Assembly: GCA_965263045.1 (NCBI GenBank)
Contig: CBDHGK010000023.1
Span: 1 to 64,000 of the forward strand
Origin: G963664115 sp965263045
GTDB lineage: Bacteria; Acidobacteriota; Terriglobia; 20CM-2-55-15
Direction: 5' to 3'
DNA: 64,000 nt
Both the position numbers and the translations under genes were made by a program. The stretch's first letter is position 1, and each line of letters opens with the position of its first letter. Shown here in pieces: positions 43,608-51,644 of the stretch. The notes under the pieces are model-generated. The model saw only the letters and a program-made list of their open reading frames with translations. It ran no database searches and was not told where the DNA came from.

Positions 43608-45724
43608 CTTCTACCTCTGCTCTCCAGGAGCCTCTTGAAGGTCTTCGCGACGGCTTCGGACAACACAGGTGGAACCGCGTTTCCAAGCTGCCGCCACTGA
43701 TCACTCGGAGCTCCGCAGAAAATGTAGCGATCATGGAATGACTGCACCCGCGCACCCTCTCGCGCTGTAATGGAGCGTGGCTGCGTGGGATGGACGTAGC
43801 CATTCCCGTCCTTCGCCAGATGAGCCACGATCGTCTTGCACGGAGTCCTTCCGCTGAGCCTTGCGTACTTGTCATCGAAAATGTCCGAGCGGTAGCGCAT
43901 CAGATCGGTCCGCTGGTGACGCTCGAGAAAATGTACGCTGTCCTCACCCGGCCGCAGCAGTCCATAGAGTTCCAGGTCTCGCGGGTTGTGGTAGCGCACC
44001 GTATGGTTGTAAAGCAGTTCAGACCCGTCCAGGATTCTGAATTTCGACAGATATCGCCGGGATCGTTTGTCCGTCGTGGCGTGATCTGATGTCCAGCGGG
44101 CCACAGCTGCACCCGCATCCGCGGCGCGCTCTGGTAAATCGAAGATCGCCTCATCCAGAGTTACCGGAGGAAGCGCGTCCGGGGGAACCTCCTGCTGAGA
44201 GGCCTGGTAGTCAGCTTCAGGAAACGCTGGGAGACTCTTGCCTCTCGTGGCCACCAGAAAATAGCGCACACGCTCCTGCGGGACGCCGAAGGCCGCGGCG
44301 TTGAGCTTCCAGATGGCGGTCCGGTATCCTCCCTTGCTCTCCAGGATCGCCGCAGCGTTCTCCAGAAACGAAGCGCCACCAAGCTTTGCAGACTTCATGC
44401 CCGGCACGTTCTCCATGAGAAAGATCCGGGGCTTCAACTCAAGAGCCGCGCCAACCATGTATTCGAAAAGGTAATTGCGTTCGTCGGTCGCCATCCTATA
44501 GCGGAGCAGCGTCTTCCTTGAGCGAAACCCCGCCTGCGAGAAGCCCTGACAGGGCGGCGCACCGACCAGCACATCGATCGTTCGCCGGCCAGAGAGTCTC
44601 TTTAGTTCACCAGGCTCCAAGGTTTGGATCTCCCGGCACAGAACCCTGTCATCTGGCACGTAAGGATGGTTCAGCCGGTACGTCTTCAGTGCAACAGGGT
44701 CGCTGTCGAGAGCGAGTAGAATCTGAAATCCGGCTCTTCCGAATCCCTCGGAGAGCCCGCCGGCGCCGCAGAACAGATCCACCACCGTTGGTGCTCCAGA
44801 TGCTCCGGCTTCCGACGCCGCTTGCCGACGGTACGTGGCGCAGAAGTTTCTCAGATCGCACCGCACGCACTTCGGCCTCTGAGCGGTACAAACCTCCCGA
44901 CCGTGTACCAGCAGGTTGACATGCAAGGAATACCGAAGACTTGGGGGTATCAGCTCAGCCAGAACGTTCTGGAGTTGTTTGTGATCAAGACCTTCGAGAT
45001 CCAAGCCTAGTGCTCTATAGAGACCAAGTCTGGTCAGGACGCGTCCGACGTGGGTATCGACTGGAAAGACCTGGCGATCGAGCGAGTACATCATGATGCA
45101 GTACGCGCTCTTATTTTCTATCTCCGGCAACGAACACAGGAACTGGCACAACTCTACATTTGACCAGTCGCTGACCGGATCCAGCGTGCACGTGCCGAAC
45201 GTCTCCTTGAGCCTGGCTAGAGCGCCGAAGAGGCTGTCCGTCTTCTTCGCGGCCAGCCCACCCGAATAGATGAGTTTCTCCACCCGTCGCCTATGCGCCG
45301 ACAGGAGTAGGTCCCAGCTGGGAAACGCGCGCTTCAGTTTCTCGTAAGTTTCCTGGTACGCGCCCTCACGCGTTTTTCTCGCCAGGATGATGTACACGAG
45401 CTCATCGACGGGGTCCTTCTTGTTCCCTAGGCTTGGAGTCCCATGGAGAACTGACAGGATCCGGGCGACCTCTCGAATGAAGCTGATGCCTTCATCAACT
45501 CGAGAACGAGCTTGCTGGCTCGTCTCACCTGCGACCAAGGGGTAGCGCTCTGGTTCGGCGAGGACCCCTTTCACCATTGCTGTGCGCCACAGGCGGACGG
45601 ACGCAGGATACCTGCGTGTACGGTGGTAGAAATCACGCCGCTCGCTGGTGTGGGGTGACCAGTCAGCAGTGTCGGGCTCGGGGCGCGGCTTGATCTTGGA
45701 GGTCAATTCCGTCTTCCGGCTCAT
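43604..45724 (-). CDS. EndoIII-like DNA glycosylase fused to cytosine-5 methyltransferase
   Basis: A 706-residue fusion. Residues 80-300 form an endonuclease-III/HhH fold: PEIENKSAYCI with Lys205 in the catalytic-Lys position, PVDTHVGRVLTRLGL with Asp223, and Cys279-x6-Cys-x2-Cys-x5-Cys295, the exact 4Fe-4S loop spacing of EndoIII. Residues 313-706 are a C5 methylase: VVDLFCGAGGLSEGF, GAPPCQGFSQ with Cys392, LMENVPG, and ITAREGARVQSFHDRYIFCG. One chain therefore both methylates cytosine and may excise T from the T:G mismatch that deamination produces. Its ATG overlaps the HTH regulator stop. Confidence 0.9.
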   Translation of the reverse strand: MSRKTELTSKIKPRPEPDTADWSPHTSERRDFYHRTRRYPASVRLWRTAMVKGVLAEPERYPLVAGETSQQARSRVDEGISFIREVARILSVLHGTPSLGNKKDPVDELVYIILARKTREGAYQETYEKLKRAFPSWDLLLSAHRRRVEKLIYSGGLAAKKTDSLFGALARLKETFGTCTLDPVSDWSNVELCQFLCSLPEIENKSAYCIMMYSLDRQVFPVDTHVGRVLTRLGLYRALGLDLEGLDHKQLQNVLAELIPPSLRYSLHVNLLVHGREVCTAQRPKCVRCDLRNFCATYRRQAASEAGASGAPTVVDLFCGAGGLSEGFGRAGFQILLALDSDPVALKTYRLNHPYVPDDRVLCREIQTLEPGELKRLSGRRTIDVLVGAPPCQGFSQAGFRSRKTLLRYRMATDERNYLFEYMVGAALELKPRIFLMENVPGMKSAKLGGASFLENAAAILESKGGYRTAIWKLNAAAFGVPQERVRYFLVATRGKSLPAFPEADYQASQQEVPPDALPPVTLDEAIFDLPERAADAGAAVARWTSDHATTDKRSRRYLSKFRILDGSELLYNHTVRYHNPRDLELYGLLRPGEDSVHFLERHQRTDLMRYRSDIFDDKYARLSGRTPCKTIVAHLAKDGNGYVHPTQPRSITAREGARVQSFHDRYIFCGAPSDQWRQLGNAVPPVLSEAVAKTFKRLLESRGRR

Positions 45725-46014
45725 TTGCTCCGACGCTCCCCATTTCGCCTGGTTCGACGAGTCCCTCGCGCGCGAGCGGGATCGGCAGGAGATCGGTCAG
45801 GACCATCAAAAGACTCACCGGCCACCACGCCGGATGCGGCAGCCGTGCGCACGATTTGTCGTGCAGCCAGGGGACTGGGGCGATGTTTCCCGTTTTCCCA
45901 TCCGTTCACGGTACCGAACGTGACACCAAGTTCTCTGGCAAGTTGTTCCTGGGTCAATCCAGTCGCGTCGCGGATTTGCTTGATGAGAATGGGAAACTCG
46001 ATAGACGTGACCAT
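45721..46014 (-). CDS. Cro/CI-type HTH regulator of the operon
   Basis: A 97-residue DNA-binding protein. The XRE-type helix-turn-helix is LIKQIRDATGLTQEQLAREL then GVTFGTVNGWENGKHRPSPL (residues 9-49), and the C-terminus is basic and probably disordered. It is the first gene of the seven-gene operon and overlaps the methylase start by four bases (ATGA). Position and type match controller proteins that time methylase and nuclease expression in restriction-modification systems. Confidence 0.85.
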   Translation of the reverse strand: MVTSIEFPILIKQIRDATGLTQEQLARELGVTFGTVNGWENGKHRPSPLAARQIVRTAAASGVVAGESFDGPDRSPADPARARGTRRTRRNGERRSK

Positions 46015-46140
46015 GAGTGACGCGCGGCCCCTGAGTTCAATGCATGATCGCCATATACAATATCACATCATACTTCATATATCTCCTGCGGTCTCCAAAA
46101 AAATCAAAACTTCATTTCTGATTGCGAAGTAATCGGCCCC
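46015..46140 (-). promoter_or_regulatory. probable promoter/operator region of the MORC-Z1 operon
   Basis: This AT-rich stretch directly upstream of the HTH gene (minus strand) is unlike its GC-richer surroundings. It includes TATGATGTGATATTGTATA and an AGGAG-ATAT-ATG that would open a 12-codon reading frame ending at a TGA near 46038. The operon promoter and any controller-protein box should lie here; exact elements are not resolved. Confidence 0.4.
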
Positions 46141-46723
46141 ATCGTGTTTGCCGCTGGCATCAATCCCGTTACAGCATTGCGGGCCTTCTGTGAATAAACT
46201 ATGGTTTCGAACACACTCTTATCGCATGCCCAAACCATCGAAAAGACCGCATCTTTCGACCCCAGACCGCAAGAGGGGGTTTTGGACGAGGGACAGCGCT
46301 TCGCATCGGGTTCTGCGTGTACTGCTCCTGATTTCCCGGACAGTCGGGCCCCACGATGACGGCGTCGCGGGGCATTCAGGATAAAACTTGTCGATTGTTG
46401 TTGCATGTAGGAACGAGGCGAGGCGCCAGCCGCCACGACCAATGCATTGTGCGCGGACGCTGCGGACAAGTACACGGCGACTGTCACGAGCGCCGAAGCG
46501 CCGCCTCCGACCAAGGTGACTGGCTCAATTAAGCCCGTCTGGCACTCATCTGGACCAACTCGTCAACCGCTGACAGATGTCCGGAGCTTAGCACGCGGGT
46601 GGTCCGCCGTCCTTCCGGACCGCGACGCAAACGCCCTCAAATTCAGAACGAAGCATCACGAGCAAGTACGCGCTCTCTTCACCGGGCGCGGCATTCCCCA
46701 ACGCCGAAGAGTGTCTCGACGGC
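46141..46723. other. intergenic region without a recognised gene
   Basis: Nearly 600 bases between the defence operon and the MITE. A minus-strand frame spans 46104-46514 but has low-complexity composition, no family resemblance and no ribosome binding site. I see no convincing gene. Confidence 0.4.
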
Positions 46724-46727
46724 CTAG

Positions 46728-46849
46728 CAGCCTGTCGGACTTTCGACGTAAGTCCTTTGTTTTCAACGATAGCCCTTTTCAGATCGAAACTGTAAACACA
46801 GTCATATGAATGACTTAGATTTCCGACTGGGTCCTAGTCCGACAGGCTG
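46728..46849. mobile_element. 122-bp MITE derived from the IS1182 element
   Basis: It carries the same 14-base tips as the IS1182 copy (CAGCCTGTCGGACT at 46728-46741, inverse at 46836-46849) and is flanked by CTAG at 46724-46727 and 46850-46853. The match extends to 18 bases at one tip and 16 at the other. It has no coding capacity and is AT-richer inside. The transposase at 12-13.5 kb could move it in trans. Confidence 0.9.
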
Positions 46850-47079
46850 CTAGCGGTCGAGGTGGCTCGCCTCCATGTTGCGGAGCACGTCGAGAATTTC
46901 TGGAAGTCGGGGAAACCATGTGGGATTGGGAGGCATCGTGCGGGCTCTGATTTTACTCCGCGTCAGGGAGCGATCCGGCATTATATGATTTCATGGACAT
47001 TGAGGCGGGAATTGGCCATGAACGATAAAGGACATTATCATTCATATTGAATGGACGCTATCTCTCCGGTCAGGCTTCA

Positions 47080-47376
47080 TCATTCCAATTCTCCAGCCTT
47101 CCGGAATGCGCGAAACTCGTCGAAGACCTTTTCCCGGACCTCCTCGACCGCTTCGCTCGCCGCCCGGATCGCGTTGATCGCCTCCCCGATCATTTCGCTT
47201 TCCTCCGTGATCATTTCCACTTCACCGGAGAGGCGCCGGCTCATGGCGGAGTTCGACAGGTCGACCAGGTTGCCGAACTAGTGAACCGGGACCCGGCCGA
47301 TCCCCGTGGTGTCTTCGAGGTCCTGCAGACTCGTCCGACGCTTCCGCCTCTTCTTCTCTGTTTCTTTATCTGGCAT
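47080..47376 (-). pseudogene. small helical protein gene with in-frame TAG
   Basis: From the ATG at 47376 the frame reads KRRKRRTSLQDLEDTTGIGR then VPVH and a TAG at codon 33. It continues in frame as FGNLVDLSNSAMSRRLSGEV and a long helical tail (EMIGEAINAIRAASEAVEEV) to 47080. Without the stop it would be a 98-residue coiled protein. Translation could restart at the Met at codon 45. No family recognised. Confidence 0.5.
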
Positions 47377-47562
47377 TTATTATCCCGCTTTTGTTCTGGC
47401 GGATCCGGTATCTGCCCAGGTTCGAAGCCAGAGTACGGCGCATCGACGGTGCGCAACCTTCATCGGAGCATGCTTGAACCGGCGCTGCTGGAGTTGGCGC
47501 TTGGTATCCGCAAAACCGGGATCTCCCTTGTTTTTGAGTAGCATCTTCGACCATACTTAGAG

Positions 47563-47642
47563 TTCAGGATTTCCAGGTAACTGGAACTCGAGTAACCATG
47601 TTAACAGCACAACCTGGATTCAGGATTTCCTGACAACAGGAA
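47563..47642. promoter_or_regulatory. repeated operator sites upstream of parA
   Basis: Two 24-base sites share TTCAGGATTTCC and end in GGAA: 47563-47586 and 47619-47642, 56 bases apart; the second ends eight bases before the parA ATG. A third related copy, GACAACAGGAAATCAGGAA, sits at 48303-48321 right before the parG-like gene. The TTCC...GGAA half-sites are partly palindromic. These are plausible binding sites of the ribbon-helix-helix partner, for autoregulation and as centromere. Confidence 0.6.
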
Positions 47643-47650
47643 CGCATCAA

Positions 47651-48304
47651 ATGAATACAATTGCACTGCTTTGCCAAAAAGGGGGCGTCGGCAAGTCTAT
47701 GACCGCAATCACCCTCGCCGTTGCGGCCGAGCAGACAGGTAAAACGGCAGTGATCATCGATCTCGATCCGCAGGGGACCGCTTGCAATTGGAGCGACCGC
47801 CGTCGGCAGCGACAGGGCATCACAACTCCCCTTGTGATTGATGCACAGCCATCGCGCTTGCCCAACACACTTGCCAAGGCCCGCGAGCGGGGCGTCGACC
47901 TAGTTTTGATCGACACCCCGCCACGCTCAGAGCAGTCCTCACACATGGCCGTTCAGCACGCTGATCTCGTCCTCATTCCGTGCCGGCCACAAATTTACGA
48001 TTTGGAGACCGTGCCCAACAGTCAAAGGCTCATCGCAATCGCAGGCGGTAGGCCAACGATAGCGCTTTTGAACGCAGTACCGTCTAGGGGACGGAGGGCA
48101 GAGCAGACGCGCAATGCCATTAAAGGATTGGGTGTACCAGTTTGTCCACCGACCCTAGGTCATCGCGCAGCCTTTGGGGACGCCGCCGTGGCTGGGCTGG
48201 CAGTGCTCGAATACCAACCGCACGGCAAGGCTGCCGAAGAAAGTCGCAAGCTCTACGGATATATCGCAGCGTTTCTAAGAAAACAGGAAACCGGCAAATC
48301 GTGA
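47651..48304 (+). CDS. parA: ParA-family partition ATPase
   Basis: A 217-residue small ParA (ParF-like), short because it lacks an N-terminal DNA-binding domain. The deviant Walker A is QKGGVGKSMTA (residues 9-19), VIIDLDPQGTA is the A' motif, and LVLIDTPPRSE is Walker B. It drives plasmid segregation by patterning on the nucleoid. The operator repeats lie immediately upstream and a ribbon-helix-helix gene follows 17 bases downstream, the usual ParFGH-type layout. Confidence 0.93.
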   Translation: MNTIALLCQKGGVGKSMTAITLAVAAEQTGKTAVIIDLDPQGTACNWSDRRRQRQGITTPLVIDAQPSRLPNTLAKARERGVDLVLIDTPPRSEQSSHMAVQHADLVLIPCRPQIYDLETVPNSQRLIAIAGGRPTIALLNAVPSRGRRAEQTRNAIKGLGVPVCPPTLGHRAAFGDAAVAGLAVLEYQPHGKAAEESRKLYGYIAAFLRKQETGKS

Positions 48305-48321
48305 CAACAGGAAATCAGGAA

Positions 48322-48621
48322 ATGCCTAAGACTAAAGAAACCGACTTATCTCTCGCACTCGTTGACGCTAGCGGCGGCACCCGTCACCGCGTCACACCTC
48401 AAACTCCCACAGCTCAAAAAGTCATGCCAACCGCGGCGTCAAAGCCCGTATTAAAGCGCGTCTCGCTTTCGATCGAGTGCCCCCCACCCGTGCGCAATCA
48501 GGTGAAGGCTCTTGCGGCTGAGCAGGGCATAACGCTGCAGCAACTTATCTTTGAGAGCTTCAACGACCTGTTTGCCAAATACGGCAAACCGGAGATCGCG
48601 CCAACTGAGCAGAAAACATAA
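48322..48621 (+). CDS. ribbon-helix-helix partition protein, ParG-like
   Basis: A 99-residue protein. The first 50 residues are flexible and polar, as in ParG; the C-terminal half has RVSLSIECPPPVRNQVKALA then ITLQQLIFESFNDLFAKYGK, a ribbon-helix-helix. The ATG at 48322 follows the third operator-like repeat. It should dimerise, bind the TTCAGGATTTCC repeats and stimulate ParA ATPase. Confidence 0.75.
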   Translation: MPKTKETDLSLALVDASGGTRHRVTPQTPTAQKVMPTAASKPVLKRVSLSIECPPPVRNQVKALAAEQGITLQQLIFESFNDLFAKYGKPEIAPTEQKT

Positions 48622-48725
48622 TCTTGTGGGCACTCGCAATTTAGATTTGAACGCGCAGGCCCTCAAAGAGTTGGACTTGGACTTGTAGAGTTTTTCCGTA
48701 ACGCATTCATGCAAAGTAGCACTCT

Positions 48726-49688
48726 TTGGATCACAGCAAAGACATCGTCAATATCACCAGCATTCCCAAACTAACCAAGAGGGAATCACGATTCATGGAT
48801 GCGGCCGGACAAGTCCAGGACACCTCGCCCCAAGAGCGCGACGACGTGTCCTACTGGCCACGCGGCGTTGTGCAATGCACCTTACCCCACTCCAACCCTG
48901 GCGATATACGGGCGTACGTGCGCCGGTCGGGCAACTACTTCATCATGATTGAGCCTGGAGCCAAGCTTGACACTGATCTTGGCGACGTTGATAGCTGGGG
49001 CTATCCGTATGGCTCCTATCCGCGCCTGTGTTGCTCCTACATCGCTCGCGAGGTCCGTAGGACCAAAAGTTCGCGCGTCTTCCTGGGAGACGCGCAGCAG
49101 AACCGCTACACCCTTTCGGCCTTTATGGCCGAGTTGGGACTGGTTCCCACAGGGGGGCGATGGGGCACCATCACTGCCCTGCGAAAGCAGATTCACGCCT
49201 TGGTTCACGCGAAAATCGCTTTCGGCTATGGCGGCAGTCAAGCCGATGCTGGTGGACATCAGTTTTTTGCCGAACATTGGCACCTATGGTGGAACGCCGG
49301 CACTGATGCGGCGCAAACTAATCTCTTTCCTAGCTATATCGACCTTAGTCCGCAGATCTACGAGGACATGCGCAAGGCTTTCCCTGTTGATATGAGAATT
49401 CTCCGTGAGATGAAACAATCTTCACTGGCGCTCGATCTCTACGCCTTTGCCACGTACAAGGTCTTCAACATGAAGAGTGCTACAGCAATCAGCTGGAGGG
49501 CTATGCACGCGCAATTTGGGTCTGGATACAAATCCGTCGACAGATTCCGAACTAAGGCGCTACAGCACCTACGCGTTATCAAGGCGCTCTACCCTGATTT
49601 CAAGTACACGCTGGATCGCGGCCGTATCGTCATCTGGCCATCCAGAACCTCTGTACTCCCCATGCCTAAGAAGTCTTGTGAGGATTGA
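48726..49688 (+). CDS. repA: RepA-family plasmid replication initiator
   Basis: A 320-residue initiator of the RepA_C (PF04796) type. Typical segments are YGSYPRLCCSYIAREVRRTK, RWGTITALRKQIHALVHAKI, FPVDMRILREMKQSSLALDL, ISWRAMHAQFGSGYKSVDRF and LQHLRVIKALYPDFKYTLDR. The start is a TTG at 48726; an ATG 69 bases further in is possible. It follows the partition pair on the same strand. The iterons at 50562-50664 are its likely binding sites. Confidence 0.85.
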   Translation: MDHSKDIVNITSIPKLTKRESRFMDAAGQVQDTSPQERDDVSYWPRGVVQCTLPHSNPGDIRAYVRRSGNYFIMIEPGAKLDTDLGDVDSWGYPYGSYPRLCCSYIAREVRRTKSSRVFLGDAQQNRYTLSAFMAELGLVPTGGRWGTITALRKQIHALVHAKIAFGYGGSQADAGGHQFFAEHWHLWWNAGTDAAQTNLFPSYIDLSPQIYEDMRKAFPVDMRILREMKQSSLALDLYAFATYKVFNMKSATAISWRAMHAQFGSGYKSVDRFRTKALQHLRVIKALYPDFKYTLDRGRIVIWPSRTSVLPMPKKSCED

Positions 49689-49697
49689 CCTCAAGGG

Positions 49698-49823
49698 ATG
49701 CCGGAGCTGAGGAAGATCAAGACCGCCTGGCCGCAATTGAACTACTCCACAGCCAGGGCCGTGCTGATCCTCATGCCCTCGAGACCCGCCATCGCTCCCA
49801 CGCGCACCCAACGCGTGGAATAG
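49698..49823 (+). pseudogene. C-terminal stub of another repA gene
   Basis: Right after repA a second frame reads ELRKIKTAWPQLNYSTARAV then LILMPSRPAI and stops at 49823. It aligns with the C-terminus of the RepA encoded at 56226-57215 (LIKIKLAWPGLDYATPRGAL) and much less with the adjacent repA. It is therefore the tail of a different RepA-family gene, left by recombination between replicons. Confidence 0.65.
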
Positions 49824-49872
49824 ATCTTCGAATATTCTTACCCGGCCCATCAGTGCTGCTAGACTTTGCGGC

Positions 49873-50442
49873 ATGAGTTCACGACCCATGCGCCAAACAC
49901 TGCTTCTCCGTTCGATCCGGTGGACGACCGGAGCGCTGCTACTCCCCATCATCGCCATACCGATCATGGCAGCAGCGCAGGGTCGACAGCTGCAGTTCGT
50001 GTCGACAGCGTGGTCGCCGTTCACCAACGCACCACGACAGCCGCGGTTCGCCCTCGATCTGGTTGGCGTGGCTCTCGAACGCGTGGGGCCCATCGCCGAG
50101 TCGATCATCTCGCGAGTCAACGCCGAGCTCCGCGGCATGATCGCCGACCGAAGCTCCCATCGCCTACTCCATCTCGACTGGATTCGAGCGGACATCGACG
50201 GCGACGGTCGCACGGAGTACGTGCCGCATGACGATCAAACCGGCCCGCTTCAGCCGGAGCGTTCCTACCCGCTTTTTGTGACGGGCCGTCCGACCCCGGA
50301 GCCCGACACGACGCGGCGCTTCTACTTCGGCGGCGACATCTACGAGGGCTGGTCCACCGTGCCCCAGCAGTACAAGGCCCTGAACTTCAGCAGACCCAGG
50401 CCGAGTCAAAACACGTTCAGAATCTTCACCTTTAGGTGGTAG
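49873..50442 (+). pseudogene. periplasmic substrate-binding protein with internal deletion
   Basis: A 189-residue open frame made of two ends of a larger protein. After a signal peptide (TTGALLLPIIAIPIMAAAQG) it has the start of a solute-binding domain (LQFVSTAWSPFTNAPRQPRF). At about residue 70 it jumps to the usual C-terminus (IISRVNAELRGMIADRSSHR, WIRADIDGDGRTEYVP). The ligand-binding core is missing, so transport function is unlikely although no stop interrupts it. The junction suggests deletion within a transported chromosomal gene. Confidence 0.5.
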
Positions 50443-50525
50443 CAGGAGCCGGAATTCTATTGACGTTCGACAAGGTAGTTCCTGCTCCCCAAAGGGCCCA
50501 CAACGGGCTGCTGAGAGTTCGATTG

Positions 50526-50780
50526 TTATCCACAGATGTCTGTGATCCTGAAGATCTTTCCACGCATAAACGGGTAAGTTTCTTTATCGATTCAAATGTT
50601 TAGTTTAGCTCTTCATCCACGCATAAACGGGTAAGTTTCTTACGCATAAACGGGTAAGCATCTTATATAGAGATAATCCTTTAATAGCTTATGTTACTTG
50701 TATTTCTTTCCTAAAGACCTGTGAAAATTAACTGTTAGAGACCAGAATCGGACTCGGAAAAGAACCTTATTTAAGATAAA
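50526..50780. other. iteron-type origin of replication (oriV)
   Basis: A perfect DnaA box TTATCCACA lies at 50526-50534. Three 23-base iterons follow at 50562-50584, 50619-50641 and 50642-50664; all share ACGCATAAACGGGTAAG, and the last two are directly tandem. The sequence after 50660 is strongly AT-rich up to about 50780, a likely unwinding element. This combination supports an origin for RepA-type initiation, about 0.9 kb downstream of repA. Confidence 0.82.
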
Positions 50781-50912
50781 AACCAATGGCAGTCGGAATC
50801 AGCATGGAAGCAACACCCAACAGGCAACTCGAAGAATCGCAGCAGAGCCGATGCTTCAGCTTCTTGAAGGCAGCGACCGGAGGTGCGGTTTTCTTAGAGG
50901 ATCAAAAGTATT

Positions 50913-51134
50913 TTGAAGAACAAATCGTTGATGGTGGTTCCGATCGCTGTCTTGCTGGCGGCTGTGTACTGGTGGCAAACCGTGCTGGCGGTGCTGCTCG
51001 GCACGATCCAGTTGGTATTCGGGATGATCCTTTACAACCTACTGCGGGTGGTCATCCTCGCGGTCCTGTTGGTGCTTGTGATCAGATACGGTGGTTACTG
51101 GCTATGGCGCAAGCTGACGGGCAGGGAAGCGTGA
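50913..51134 (+). CDS. small two-span membrane protein
   Basis: A 73-residue hydrophobic protein with helices VVPIAVLLAAVYWWQTVLAV and LLRVVILAVLLVLVIRYGGY and a basic end WRKLTGREA. The TTG start at 50913 is 11 bases after AGAGGA; an ATG at 50931 is possible. It begins next to the origin. Small membrane proteins of this kind are often found on plasmids; no function can be assigned. Confidence 0.55.
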   Translation: MKNKSLMVVPIAVLLAAVYWWQTVLAVLLGTIQLVFGMILYNLLRVVILAVLLVLVIRYGGYWLWRKLTGREA

Positions 51135-51357
51135 CCTTTTCGGATCAGGTCAGGCCTACCGGGTGCTTTTCTGACACTTCCTGTTCGTCGCAGATGAAAG
51201 ACGGTTAGGAACGCGGGAAAGAACCGGAATCCGGGCCGGGGGTCCCCGATCGACTGCGGGATTGGATGGAAACAGTGCCCAGCCCCGAACTGGATCCAAC
51301 CCGAGCAAGACAGAACGGAAGCGCGAGAAGAAGAACGTCCCGATCTGCGCTGGCCCC

Positions 51358-51507
51358 TTAGTCGAGTGTCTCTTCCGCGTCCGCCCATTTTCCAAGCTCG
51401 TCTTTGATTGACACAACGTGCGGCCTGCCCGTCAATTCCTCTAGGCCCAAAACAAGCGCATAACCAGATGGCGAACGGCCGGTTCCCAGCCATAAAGTTG
51501 GAGGCAT
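51358..51507 (-). CDS. possible small hypothetical protein
   Basis: A 49-residue frame from the ATG at 51507 (GTGRSPSGYALVLGLEELTG, HVVSIKDELGKWADAEETLD) that reads like protein. GGAAGG lies just before the ATG, closer than ideal. It is shorter than most gene callers accept. No homologue recalled. Confidence 0.38.
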   Translation of the reverse strand: MPPTLWLGTGRSPSGYALVLGLEELTGRPHVVSIKDELGKWADAEETLD

Positions 51508-51644
51508 AACCTTCCGTTCCGGGATCGTTTTGTCCCGGCCTCCGGTTCGTGTTGCGTCTGTTTCAGTGGGGGCCTCGCCGTGTCTGTTTGAAGGGTTGAC
51601 AGCAACCGGGACCTCGACCGCCCGGGCTCAGATCCATGATCGGG

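Noticed and set aside
10138..47376. TAG stops inside the IS5 transposase, IS3 orfB and the gene at 47080-47376 might mean TAG is recoded.
   Set aside because: Intact genes here, such as the AIPR gene ending at 32011 and the IS1182 transposase, use TAG as a proper stop, and the interrupted genes are in decaying elements or an unrecognised family. Ordinary nonsense mutation is simpler.
50786..51208. A 140-codon plus-strand frame overlapping the small membrane protein.
   Set aside because: The overlapping frame at 50913-51134 has clear membrane helices and a ribosome binding site; the longer frame turns to Gly/Arg-rich shadow sequence.
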